DNA of 64,000 nt, from the NCBI RefSeq assembly GCF_033097365.1, contig NZ_AP028461.1, forward strand, positions 6,510,001-6,574,000, in the 5' to 3' direction. Position 1 is the stretch's first letter. Every line of letters starts with the position of its first letter. The notes below the pieces were generated by a model. The model saw only the letters and a program-made list of their open reading frames with translations, ran no database searches and was not told the origin of the DNA. Both the position numbers and the translations under genes were made by a program. The DNA comes from Actinoplanes sichuanensis (GTDB taxonomy: Bacteria; Actinomycetota; Actinomycetes; Mycobacteriales; Micromonosporaceae). Shown in pieces: positions 37,958 to 46,379 of this stretch.

Positions 37958-38815
37958 ATGACCCGTCCTCCGACGCTCTCGGTCATCGTGCCCGCGTACA
38001 ACAGCGCCGCGCTGCTCCGCGAGTTCCTGGCCTCCTTCCAGGCGTCCGACTTCCGTGACTTCGAGATCGTCGTCAACGACGACGTCCGGTCGTCCGACGA
38101 GACGCCGGAGGTGGTGGCCGAACATCAGGCCCGCGGCCTGGCCGTGCGTTACCTGAAGGAGAACCGGTCGATGGCCCAGGGCCGTAGACGCGGCGCCGCC
38201 GAGGCCACCGGCGACATCCTGCTGCACCTCGACACCGACATGACGGTGACGCCGAGCCTGCTCGGCGAGTGCGCCGACCTGCTGGACGGCGACTACGACG
38301 CCCTGGTCATCCCGGAGGAGTCGTTCGGCACCACGTTCTGGGCGCGGTGCAAATGGCTGGAGAAGAAGTGCTACGACGGCGTCGAGCAGATCGAATCGCT
38401 GCGCTGTCTGCGCCGCGACATCTACGAGAAGCTCGGCGGGCACGACGAGCGGATGGTCTTCTCCGAGGACAAGGATCTCGACCTGCGGGTCCGGGCGGCC
38501 GGCTATCGCGTCGGCCGGACCCGGGGCTTCCTCTTCCACAACGAGGGCGGGTTGCGGCTCTCCCGGACCCTGAAGAAGAAGCTGGGGTACGTGGGAACGG
38601 CCGACGTCTTCGCGCAGGAGCACCCCGAGGCGTTCCGCTGGCAGATCAACATCCTGCACCGGTTCGCCCTCTACCTGCGCAACATCGGCTACCTGCGCAC
38701 CCACCCACTGCTCTACGCCGGCATGTGGTTCATGAAGATCAGTGAGTTCGGTTTCGGGGCGGCCGGGCACGTGCTGCGTCGGGTCCGTCCGGCCGCCCGG
38801 ATGGTGCCGGCGTGA
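37958..38815 (+). CDS. GT2 family glycosyltransferase
   Basis: A 285-residue GT-A enzyme. It starts TLSVIVPAYNSAALLREFL, continues with EIVVNDDVRSSDETPEVV and GRRRGAAEATGDILLHLDTDMTVTP (DTD is the metal site), and has FSEDKDLDLRVRAAGYRVGR as the acceptor-site block. C-terminal hydrophobic segments may lie at the membrane. ATG 37958 gives the normal GT2 N-terminus; ATG 37940 follows AGGCGGAG and is possible. The next gene overlaps its stop (GTGA), so the two transferases probably act in one pathway. Confidence 0.9.
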   Translation: MTRPPTLSVIVPAYNSAALLREFLASFQASDFRDFEIVVNDDVRSSDETPEVVAEHQARGLAVRYLKENRSMAQGRRRGAAEATGDILLHLDTDMTVTPSLLGECADLLDGDYDALVIPEESFGTTFWARCKWLEKKCYDGVEQIESLRCLRRDIYEKLGGHDERMVFSEDKDLDLRVRAAGYRVGRTRGFLFHNEGGLRLSRTLKKKLGYVGTADVFAQEHPEAFRWQINILHRFALYLRNIGYLRTHPLLYAGMWFMKISEFGFGAAGHVLRRVRPAARMVPA

Positions 38816-39975
38816 CCCGGGTCGCGCATGTCATCGCCGAGTTCTCCGGGCGGGAGGCGATGGGGCGTACCGTCACCGAGACCGTCCAGCGGGTGCCCGC
38901 CGAACACCACCTGATCACCACACACGTCGTGGACGGCGGCCGGATCTTCGCGAGCACCCACGAGTTGGGCGGCGCCCTGGAGACGTTCCCACTGGGCCGG
39001 GCGGCCGAACTGGCCGGTGTGCTGGCCGGGATGCGCCCCGATCTGGTGCATGTGCACGCCGGTGCGCTCGGGCCGCTGCTCGCGCTGCATCCGGCGCTGC
39101 GGCCGTACCCGAAACTACTCACCGTCTACGCCTGGCCCACGCTGCCCGGCCCGCGCGCCTGGCGCCGGGGCACCCCGGCCGAGATGTGGTCGTCGAACGT
39201 GCTGCGGCCGCGGGTCGCGGTCACCACCGTGCTGCCGCCCGCGCTGGCCGCCGCCGCGCTGCGCCGGGCCGGGGTCACCACGGTGCTCACCCCCGATCCG
39301 CGGGTCGAGGAACGGCTCGGGCGGCCCGGCGGTCCGGAGATCGTGCGATACGCGTGCGGCGCCCCGGACGACGAGCGCCGGGCCCGGTTCGACCGGACGT
39401 CACCGGTGATCGTGTTCGCCGGGCGGGCCGAGACGGTACGCGGGCTGGACACGCTGCTCGACGCGTTCCCGGCGGTTCGCGAGCGGGTGCCGGGCGTACG
39501 GCTGCGGCTGCTGTTGATCCCTCGCCCCGAGCTGCCCGCCATCCTGGCCCGGGCCGGAGAGGCCGGCGAGGCGATCGACGTCGTCACCGAACCCGTTCCG
39601 GATCTGCTCGGCGAGTTCGCGGCGGCGCAGGTCGGGACGTGGCCGTTCAAGTTCGACTACACCACCTCGCCGCCCGCGATGGCGCTGGTCGAGGCGATGG
39701 CGGTGGGCCTGCCGGTGGTGGGCACCGACGTCGCGTGTGTCCGCTCCGTGCTGGACCCCGGGGTGAACGGGCTGTCCGTCCCGCCGGCCGACCCGCCGGC
39801 ACTGGCCCGGGCCCTGATCAGCCTGCTCACCGACGAGGCGACCTGGCACCGATACGCCGCCGCCGGACGGGACTCGGCACGCGACCACATGGGCTGGGAG
39901 CAGGCCACCGACCGGGCCGCGGCGGCGTACCGAGGTCTGACCGGCGGGCTTGCCCACCGCTTGACATCGGGATGA
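38812..39975 (+). CDS. GT4-type glycosyltransferase
   Basis: A 387-residue GT-B fold protein. An N-terminal Rossmann domain (RVAHVIAEFSGREAMGRTVTETV; LVHVHAGALGPLLALHP) is followed by a donor domain with VIVFAGRAETVRGLDTLLDAF. The region ALVEAMAVGLPVVGTDVACVRSVLDPGVNGL sits in the place of the E-x7-E motif. GTG 38812 overlaps the stop of the GT2 gene. It probably extends the same glycan. The donor sugar cannot be predicted. Confidence 0.85.
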   Translation: MTRVAHVIAEFSGREAMGRTVTETVQRVPAEHHLITTHVVDGGRIFASTHELGGALETFPLGRAAELAGVLAGMRPDLVHVHAGALGPLLALHPALRPYPKLLTVYAWPTLPGPRAWRRGTPAEMWSSNVLRPRVAVTTVLPPALAAAALRRAGVTTVLTPDPRVEERLGRPGGPEIVRYACGAPDDERRARFDRTSPVIVFAGRAETVRGLDTLLDAFPAVRERVPGVRLRLLLIPRPELPAILARAGEAGEAIDVVTEPVPDLLGEFAAAQVGTWPFKFDYTTSPPAMALVEAMAVGLPVVGTDVACVRSVLDPGVNGLSVPPADPPALARALISLLTDEATWHRYAAAGRDSARDHMGWEQATDRAAAAYRGLTGGLAHRLTSG

Positions 39976-39980
39976 GCCGC

Positions 39981-39988
39981 GCTTGAGG
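39981..39988 (+). promoter_or_regulatory. GCTTGAGG element before the degenerate glycosyltransferase gene
   Basis: GCTTGAGGTTCGG lies 29 bases before ATG 40010. The GT2 gene at 21818 has GCTTGAGGTTGCGG 30 bases before its ATG. The same element and position suggest common regulation or common descent. Confidence 0.4.
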
Positions 39989-40009
39989 TTCGGCCAGCAT
40001 CCTCAATTC

Positions 40010-40528
40010 ATGACGAACTCACAGCTCATCGCCCCGGTCCTGCCCGCCGTCACCTTCCGCGCCCCGGCGCCGGTGGCCACCACCACCGTCGCGTTCCGGC
40101 CGCCCGCGACCGTGCCCGCCGCCACCTTCCTGGCGCCCGCCGTCCCGGTTCCGGCCGCTCCCACCGCCGCCCCGGTTCCGGCCGCTCCCACCGTCGTCCC
40201 GGGGCTCGGCCAGACCGGTGTCGACCTCACCCTGGTCCTTCCGGTGAACGGGCCCGCGGCCGCGGTCCGCAACGTCGTCGAGCGGCTGTCCGAGGCCCTC
40301 TACGCGCAGTGCATCAGCTTCGAGGTGGTGGGGGTCGCGGACGCCACCGCGCTGGCCACCGACGAGGTGAACGGCCTGCCGCTGACCCGGTTCGTCAACA
40401 CCTCGGTGCGGGCCGGTGCCGCGGTCACCTCCGGCCGCTGGGTCGCCGTCCTGGACGTGGAGAGCGCCGCCGAGATCGACGCGTACGGCTTCGTCGAGCT
40501 CCTGCACCAGGCCCGCGAACGCGCCTGA
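40010..40528 (+). CDS. Truncated GT2-like protein lacking the catalytic metal site
   Basis: A 172-residue protein. The first 65 residues are Pro/Ala/Val-rich (PAAPTAAPVPAAPT repeats). The remainder aligns with the N-terminal half of the GT2 enzyme encoded at 21818: VDLTLVLPVNGPAAAVRNVV against IELTVVVPFYNCGPVVARTI. At the metal site, FIDADGDIA is replaced by VLDVESAAEI, and everything after that is missing. It is thus unlikely to be an active transferase. It may be a decaying copy or a protein with a new, perhaps regulatory, role. No signal peptide is seen. Confidence 0.7.
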   Translation: MTNSQLIAPVLPAVTFRAPAPVATTTVAFRPPATVPAATFLAPAVPVPAAPTAAPVPAAPTVVPGLGQTGVDLTLVLPVNGPAAAVRNVVERLSEALYAQCISFEVVGVADATALATDEVNGLPLTRFVNTSVRAGAAVTSGRWVAVLDVESAAEIDAYGFVELLHQARERA

Positions 40529-40617
40529 GGATCACCGCCGCACAACCTTTGATCGCCCGCCCCGCGGCCGATGAGAGATCTGCCCGTCGTTCCATCGCCA
40601 TCGGAGGTGCCGTGACC

Positions 40618-41301
40618 ATGCCACGCGCGCTCGTCGTCGAGGACTCCCCCGAGTTCATGATGATCTGCCGTCATCTGCTGGAGAAGGAGGGCTTCGAGGT
40701 AGTGCCCGCCGGAGACGGCCAGGAGGCTGTCACGCAGGCCCAGAAGCAGCGTCCCGAGATCGCCATCCTCGACCTCGGCCTGCCCGATTTCGACGGCATC
40801 GAGGTCTGCCGGCAGATCCGGCAGTTCACCGACGCGTACATCATCATGGTGACCGGCCGCACCGACGAGCTGGACAAGGTGGTCGGCCTCTCGGTCGGCG
40901 CCGACGACTATGTCACCAAGCCGTTCTCCCCGCGGGAACTGGCCGCCCGCATCCAGGCGATGCGACGGCGCCCCCGCGCCACCGCCCAGGCCCGGCGCGA
41001 GGCCGTCCGCGAGTACGGCGAACTCCGCATCGACCTGGAGGTCCGGGAGGTCGCCCGAGCCGGCACGGTGATCGAGCTGACCAAGATCGAATTTGATCTG
41101 CTGGACCTGCTCTCATCCGCGCCGCGCCGCACCTTCACCCGCCCTCAGCTGCTGGAACACGTCTGGGGCGACAACTTCTTCGGTGACGACCACATCATCG
41201 ACGTGCACGTCGGCAACCTGCGCCGCAAGCTGGGCGAGTCGGCGTCCTCCCCGCGCCACATCCGAACCCTGCGAGGCGTCGGCTACCGCTTCGAACCCTG
41301 A
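40618..41301 (+). CDS. OmpR/PhoB-family response regulator
   Basis: A 227-residue two-domain regulator. The receiver domain (residues 1-115) has acidic pocket VVEDS, acceptor Asp52 in LDLGLPDFDG, Thr in MVTGR and Lys101 in VTKPFSP. The C-terminal winged helix (EFDLLDLLSSAPRRTFTRPQLLEHVWG, HIIDVHVGNLRRKLG, RTLRGVGYRF) binds DNA. ATG 40618 is used; GTG 40612 is close behind the GGAGG at 40603-40607 and is possible. No kinase gene adjoins it, so its partner may be one of the kinases at 31828 or 33705. Its last 19 bases overlap the convergent P-loop gene. Confidence 0.9.
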   Translation: MPRALVVEDSPEFMMICRHLLEKEGFEVVPAGDGQEAVTQAQKQRPEIAILDLGLPDFDGIEVCRQIRQFTDAYIIMVTGRTDELDKVVGLSVGADDYVTKPFSPRELAARIQAMRRRPRATAQARREAVREYGELRIDLEVREVARAGTVIELTKIEFDLLDLLSSAPRRTFTRPQLLEHVWGDNFFGDDHIIDVHVGNLRRKLGESASSPRHIRTLRGVGYRFEP

Positions 41302-42875
41302 CCGGATGGGGGTCGGCGGCGGCGCCGAGGGGTGTGGGCCGCTTCGATCACGGCCGCGACCAGCGTCATCACGTCGCCGGCGGAGGCCGGGCCGGAGGTG
41401 TCGACCAGGATCTCGGCGTGCCGGGCCGGATGTTCGGCGAGCAGGTCGTGGAAGCGGTTCTGCTGGGCGCGCTGTTCGGCCGGGCCGCGTTCGGGCTTGC
41501 GCTTGTGGATCACGTCGATCGGGGCGTCGGGGAGCACCAGCAGATCCGGCGCGGGCACGAGCAGTTCGGCGAAGCGGGCCGCGGGTGAACCCGGCCAGGG
41601 CGATTCGCGCAGGTCGTAGACCCAGCGGTCGGCGATCACCACCCGGCCGCGGACCAGCGCCGGGAGGACGTCACGCAGGTAACGCCAGCCGTATTCGCCG
41701 GCGTAGTACCAGGCCGCCACCCGCCGCAACCGGGGGTGATCGAGCCCGGCCACCGGGTCGTCCGCGCCAGAAGGAGCACCGGAGGAGACGCCCGGAAGAA
41801 CACCGGCGGAGACGCCCGGAAGAACACCGGCGGAGACGCCCGGAAGAACACCGGGAGACCCGCCGGAAAGAGCACCGGAGGAGACGCCGGGAAGATCGTC
41901 GGAATCGGCGTCGGGAAGATCGTCGGGAGAGACGCCGGGATGAGCGTCGGGGACGGTGGGGCCGACGCCCAACAGGCGGCGGGCCAGGGCCACCCCGGGC
42001 AGGTTTCCGCGGGCCATCCCGAAGTAGGCGGAGGACGTCGCGAAACCCCGGCCGCGGAGACGATCACCGAGCATGGCGGCGACCGTGGACTTACCGGAAC
42101 CGTCGGTGCCCACGAGCGCGACGACGACACCGCGGGTTCGCAGGCCGAGCGGTCCGGTGGCCGGACCGGCCGGCACCACGCTGTGCCGCTGCGCCCAGGT
42201 GGCCCCGACGGTGCCCGGGGTGAGGCTGCGGGCCGCCAGCCGGAGACGGGCACGACGGGGCAGGCCGGGATCGGGCCGGGCGCCGCCCGCGATGCCGATC
42301 AGATCCGCGGCGACCGCCGCACCGAGCTGCCCGGTGAGCCGCCGGGCCAGCGACGATCGCCGCGCCGGTTCGGCCTTCGCCCACGCTTCGACGGCTTCGG
42401 CCAGGCGCTCCTCGTCGGGTATCCGGCCGCGCAGCACCGGGCGTACCAGAAGATCGGCGACGGCGGCCACCCCGGTCAGGCGGTGACTCACCCGGTCCAC
42501 GGTGATCTCCGCCGCCGGGACCAGCAGAACCGGACCGACCCGCAGGTCACCGTGGGTGAAGTCGACGACGGCGAGCCCGGCGTCGGTGAGCACCGCGACG
42601 CTGGTGTGCCGCAGCCGCCGTGGATCCGAGGCGTCGGCGACCACCGCGCACGGATGCGCCCGGGCCAGCGCGGCCACCGGGTCGGCCGCACCCGACCGGC
42701 CACCCGCGTGCCACACGTCCAGGTCGGCGGGACCGTGGTCGGTCACCCAGCGGTCCGGGGCGCCGGCGGCTCCCTGCCAGGCCCAGTCCTCTCCGGTGGT
42801 GTTGAGGGCGGCCACCACGGTGTCGAGCACCGCGACCCGGCCGTCCACCGAACCTGAAACTATTTTCCCGGACAT
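41283..42875 (-). CDS. Thymidylate-kinase-like P-loop protein with repeat insert
   Basis: A 530-residue protein. About 255 residues of unassigned N-terminal sequence precede a P-loop kinase domain (VVVALVGTDGSGKSTVAAMLGDRL). The domain continues with VIADRWVYDL and a lid-like KRKPERGPAEQRAQQNRF, as in dTMP-kinase-like proteins found in exopolysaccharide loci. Between P-loop and lid lies an acidic, Gly/Ser/Pro-rich insert of about 65 residues built of GVLPGVSA repeats. ATG 42875 is used; a TTG at 42914 is possible. It is divergent from the flippase gene. A nucleotide, sugar or lipid could be the phosphate acceptor. Confidence 0.7.
   Translation of the reverse strand: MSGKIVSGSVDGRVAVLDTVVAALNTTGEDWAWQGAAGAPDRWVTDHGPADLDVWHAGGRSGAADPVAALARAHPCAVVADASDPRRLRHTSVAVLTDAGLAVVDFTHGDLRVGPVLLVPAAEITVDRVSHRLTGVAAVADLLVRPVLRGRIPDEERLAEAVEAWAKAEPARRSSLARRLTGQLGAAVAADLIGIAGGARPDPGLPRRARLRLAARSLTPGTVGATWAQRHSVVPAGPATGPLGLRTRGVVVALVGTDGSGKSTVAAMLGDRLRGRGFATSSAYFGMARGNLPGVALARRLLGVGPTVPDAHPGVSPDDLPDADSDDLPGVSSGALSGGSPGVLPGVSAGVLPGVSAGVLPGVSSGAPSGADDPVAGLDHPRLRRVAAWYYAGEYGWRYLRDVLPALVRGRVVIADRWVYDLRESPWPGSPAARFAELLVPAPDLLVLPDAPIDVIHKRKPERGPAEQRAQQNRFHDLLAEHPARHAEILVDTSGPASAGDVMTLVAAVIEAAHTPRRRRRPPSGQGSKR
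41770..41889. repeat. 24-base tandem repeats inside the P-loop protein gene
   Basis: GGAAGAACACCGGCGGAGAC followed by GCCC is present in two perfect copies (41794-41817, 41818-41841), flanked by three imperfect copies at 41770, 41842 and 41865. The repeats keep the reading frame and encode GVLPGVSA octapeptides, so copy number could vary without frameshift. Confidence 0.8.
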
Positions 42876-42954
42876 ACCCCTATAAGTACGCCAAACACCT
42901 CCCGATGCGAGCAACGTTCCGGAGAATCAGCAGCTTAGGGACCGGCCGGCCGAT

Positions 42955-44202
42955 ATGGATCACGTGCAGTTCGACCACAGGCGTGCCGGTGGCGCGCTCC
43001 TCCGGGCCGCCGGACCGATCGCCGTCGCGGTGGCCGTGCAGAGCGCCGGCAACCTGGCCTTCCACGCCCTGGTGGGCCGGCTCCTCGAACCGGCCGCCTA
43101 CGGGGCGCTCGGCGCGCTGCTGGCCGCGATGGTGATGCTGGGCATCCCGCTCGGCGCGCTGCAGACGGCGGCTTCGGCGCACGCGGCCGCGTCCGGGGCG
43201 GGCCGGGCGACCACGATCGGCACCCTGCGGGCGGTGACGCTGTGGAGCCTGCCCGCCGGTGTGCTGACCCTGCTCTGCGCGCCGCTGCTCAGCGACTGGT
43301 TCCACCTCGACGGGATGGCCGGTAGCGCCCAGTTGGGGCCCTACCTCATGGTCGCGGCCCTCCTCGCCACCGCACGCGGGCTCCTCCTCGGTACCCGGCG
43401 AATCACCGCCGTCGCCGGCACGTATCTGATCGCGACAGCCGTACGACTGATTCTCGGTGTTGCTCTTGCTCTGCCTTTCGGTGTCACCGGGGCGCTCGCC
43501 GCGACCCTGCTCAGTGAGGTCGCGGCGCTGGCCGCCGCGGTCCGGGTGCTGGTCCGCGACCGCGAACCGGGCGCCGGGACCACGCTACGGCTCGGCGCGG
43601 TCGGCGGCGCCGCGGTCGCGGTGACCGGCCTGTTCCTGTTCTCCACGGTCGATCTGCTGCTCGCCCGGCACCACCTGGCCGGCGCCGAATCCGGGGCGTA
43701 CGTCGCCGCCGCGACCGTCGCGAAGACCGTCCTGGCGCTGCCCGCCGCGATCATGGCGGCGGTGTTCCCACGCCTGGTCGCCGCGTACGACCGGCCCGGC
43801 CGGGCCCGCACCCTGCTCACCGCGTGCGCTGCGGTGGCCGGTCCGGCGCTGGTCGGCGCGGCGGTCGTCGCGGTGGTCCCGGCGCTGGTGCTGACCGTGC
43901 TCTACGGCGACGGCTACTCCGGCGCGACCACGCTCGTCCAGGTGCTCAGTGGGGTTGCCGGGGTCACCTCCCTGGTGACCGTCCTGACGAACGCCGCCCT
44001 CGCCCGCCACTCCTGGATGACACTGGTGCCCTGGGCCGGGGCCGTTCTGGAGATCGTCCTGATCCAGCTGTGGCACGGTTCGGCCGCCCAGATCGCCGCG
44101 TGCTCGGCCGCCGCACTGCTGCCCACGCTCTTGGTGATCGCGGTGGCCGAGGGCCGGGCCTGGACACGCCGCACACCGGTTCTGCAAGGGGTCAGAGCAT
44201 GA
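42955..44202 (+). CDS. Polysaccharide flippase-like membrane protein (MOP superfamily)
   Basis: A 415-residue protein with about twelve membrane helices over its whole length, few charged residues and the layout of Wzx/MurJ-type flippases (LLRAAGPIAVAVAVQSAGNLAFHALVGRLLEPAAYGALG). It probably turns lipid-linked sugars made by the nearby glycosyltransferases across the membrane. It starts at ATG 42955, 79 bases from the divergent P-loop gene. Its stop overlaps the start of the pseudokinase gene (ATGA), a tight coupling of an export protein to a signalling protein. Confidence 0.82.
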   Translation: MDHVQFDHRRAGGALLRAAGPIAVAVAVQSAGNLAFHALVGRLLEPAAYGALGALLAAMVMLGIPLGALQTAASAHAAASGAGRATTIGTLRAVTLWSLPAGVLTLLCAPLLSDWFHLDGMAGSAQLGPYLMVAALLATARGLLLGTRRITAVAGTYLIATAVRLILGVALALPFGVTGALAATLLSEVAALAAAVRVLVRDREPGAGTTLRLGAVGGAAVAVTGLFLFSTVDLLLARHHLAGAESGAYVAAATVAKTVLALPAAIMAAVFPRLVAAYDRPGRARTLLTACAAVAGPALVGAAVVAVVPALVLTVLYGDGYSGATTLVQVLSGVAGVTSLVTVLTNAALARHSWMTLVPWAGAVLEIVLIQLWHGSAAQIAACSAAALLPTLLVIAVAEGRAWTRRTPVLQGVRA

Positions 44203-46373
44203 GTTTCGCCGCACGCAGCCTGGCCGACGCCCTGCCGTACCCGGCGGCGATCACCGACGACGACGGCCGGGTCCTGGTCGCCAACGCCCGATGGTCGGTC
44301 ACCGCCACCGATCCCGACTGCCCAGGACATCAGGACCTGCCCGATCTGGTACGGACGACAAGCACCGAATCGGACACGGTCCGGCCGTGCCGCTGTGATC
44401 CGGCGGCCACCGGCACCCTGCGAGTGACCGCCCTGGAGAGTACCTGCGGAGCGCAGCGTCGCCTGGTCACGATCGAGACCGCCCCGGCCGACGGTCGGGA
44501 CCGGTTGCTCGGGCTGCTCGGCCCGGAGATCCGAACCCCGGCGGCCGCCGTGGCCGCCGCCATCGACCTCCTGCGTGGCCAGGCCCTGCCGGACGCCGCC
44601 CAGGAGACCATCGACGACATCGAACGAACCGCCCGCGGCCTGCAGACGTTCGCCGACGACCTGGCCGAGCTCGCCCGCCGGGAGACCGGTCAGCCGTCGT
44701 CGCCGACCGGGCCGGTGGTGCCGCGGCGGGTGCTGGAGGATGTCGCCGAATCGTTCCGGGCCGACTGTCGGGCGAAGGGGATCCGCCTGTTCACCGCCCC
44801 GGCACCGGGTCTGCCCGCGGCGGTCGAGGGTGATGCCGGTGTGCTGCGCCGGGTTCTCACCTCGGCGGTGGGTCACGCGATCCGGCGGATCGCCCGGGGC
44901 GAGGTGGTGGTCACCGCCGAGGCGGATGGTGTGGAGGCGTACCGCATCGAGGTCTCCGCCGAAGGAGACCCGCAACCGGACCTCGACCCGGACGACCGGG
45001 CGGGTCTGGCCCTGGCCTCCCGGCTGGCCGCCACCATGACCGGCACCACCACGCCGGCCGGCGGCGGAGTCGTCGGTGAAACCACTTCCCTGAGCCGCAC
45101 CGCCGCCATGCGGAGTGCCGCCGCCTCCCGGGGTGCGACGGGAATCGTAGGCGTGGAGTCCGGTGAACGGTTCCGATGGAGCGTCCGGCTGCCGATGCGC
45201 CCACTGCCCGGTCCGAATGGTCCGGACCGGGCCGAACCGGTCCGAGGCCGGGTCGCCGTCGCCGCGCCGAGTCCCCGGGCCACCCTGGCGTTGACCTGGC
45301 TGGTCGCTGCGACCGGCGCCGAGCCGACCCCGGCCGACGCCGACGATCATGGGGCTGACCTGGTGCTCCGCTGCGAGGACCGGCCCGATCCGATCCTCAC
45401 GATCGGCCCGGCCGGTCCGCGGGAGCAGGCCGCAGGCCGGGCTGTCACCCTGAGCGTCCCGGTGCCCCTGGACCGGCTCACCTCCGCGCTACGCCAGCAG
45501 CTGGCCGGGCCGCCGTCGCCTTCGCCTTCGCCGTCGCCGTCGCCGTCGCCTTCGTCTTCGTCTTCGCCGTCGCCTTCGCCGTCGGCCAGGAGCCGGCCGG
45601 CGCTGGAACCGCTGCCGCCGGGGCGGGTGCTGCTGGCCGAGGACGACGAGGTGAACCGGACCGTCCTGCAGCGGATGATCAGCGTGCTGGGCGTCGAGTG
45701 CGACACCGTCCCCGACGGTGCGGCCGCCGTCACGGCACTGCTCGGCGACGAGAAGTACGACCTGGCACTGCTGGACATGCACATGCCCGCCATGGACGGT
45801 CTGACCGCCACCCGGGCGATCCGGGCCGCCGGAAGCCGGATCCCGATCATCGCGCTGACCGCGACCAACCTGACCGAGGACCACGACCGCTGCCTGGACG
45901 CCGGCATGAACAGCCACCTCCCGAAGCCGGTCACCCTGCCGGAGCTACGCCGGGCGCTGGAGCCGTACCTGACCGCCCCGGCCGAACCCGAGCAACCGGA
46001 ACCGGCCGCCCCGCCGGCATCGGGCGACGTCCTGTCCCGCACCCAGCTCCGTGAGCTCGAGGAACAACTGGAGGGTCGGGAACTGGTGGCGATGACCGTC
46101 AACATGTTCCTGGGCGAACTCGACGGCCGCCGCCAGTCGATGGCCACCGCGCTGGAGACCGGCGGAAACGACCGGCTGGCCGCCGTGGCGCACACCCTGA
46201 AGTCGTCGAGCGCCCTGCTGGGCGCACAGACCCTGGCCGACGCCTGCGCCCGGGTCGAACGGCTGGCCGGCTCCCCGGTCGACGCGGGTGTCCTGGCCGC
46301 CGCCGTGGCCGAGGTGGACCGGGCGGCCGCGGCGGCTGCGGTCGCGATGGCCGAGTACCTCAAGGAGCCGTGA
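44199..46373 (+). CDS. Hybrid pseudo-histidine kinase with receiver and Hpt domains, copy B
   Basis: A 724-residue paralogue of the hybrid kinase at 31828: MSFAARSLADALPYPAAITDDDGRVLVANARWS aligns with the start of that protein. At the H-box, LLSHEARTP has become LLGPEIRTP, so Pro109 stands where His should be. The N-box is VLTSAVGHAIRRIARGEV (Asn to His), and no recognisable G-boxes follow. By contrast the C-terminus is intact: a receiver with LLAEDDEVNR and acceptor Asp526 (LLDMHMP), then an Hpt domain with His665 (VAHTLKSSSALLGA), which copy A lacks. A Pro-Ser repeat links the halves. It cannot autophosphorylate in the usual way but may take part in a phosphorelay. ATG 44199 overlaps the flippase stop. 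Confidence 0.88.
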   Translation: MSFAARSLADALPYPAAITDDDGRVLVANARWSVTATDPDCPGHQDLPDLVRTTSTESDTVRPCRCDPAATGTLRVTALESTCGAQRRLVTIETAPADGRDRLLGLLGPEIRTPAAAVAAAIDLLRGQALPDAAQETIDDIERTARGLQTFADDLAELARRETGQPSSPTGPVVPRRVLEDVAESFRADCRAKGIRLFTAPAPGLPAAVEGDAGVLRRVLTSAVGHAIRRIARGEVVVTAEADGVEAYRIEVSAEGDPQPDLDPDDRAGLALASRLAATMTGTTTPAGGGVVGETTSLSRTAAMRSAAASRGATGIVGVESGERFRWSVRLPMRPLPGPNGPDRAEPVRGRVAVAAPSPRATLALTWLVAATGAEPTPADADDHGADLVLRCEDRPDPILTIGPAGPREQAAGRAVTLSVPVPLDRLTSALRQQLAGPPSPSPSPSPSPSPSSSSSPSPSPSARSRPALEPLPPGRVLLAEDDEVNRTVLQRMISVLGVECDTVPDGAAAVTALLGDEKYDLALLDMHMPAMDGLTATRAIRAAGSRIPIIALTATNLTEDHDRCLDAGMNSHLPKPVTLPELRRALEPYLTAPAEPEQPEPAAPPASGDVLSRTQLRELEEQLEGRELVAMTVNMFLGELDGRRQSMATALETGGNDRLAAVAHTLKSSSALLGAQTLADACARVERLAGSPVDAGVLAAAVAEVDRAAAAAAVAMAEYLKEP
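45511..45584 (+). repeat. Simple-sequence CCGTCG/CCTTCG repeat encoding a Pro-Ser linker
   Basis: A run of hexamers made of CCGTCG, CCTTCG and TCTTCG encodes (PS)n with a short Ser run between the degenerate kinase and the receiver domain. Such runs are prone to slippage, but hexamer changes keep the frame. Confidence 0.8.
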
Positions 46374-46379
46374 GACCGG

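Noticed and set aside
45511..45584. Regular short repeats considered as a CRISPR-like array
   Set aside because: Period is six bases, in frame with a Pro-Ser linker; there are no spacers or cas genes.
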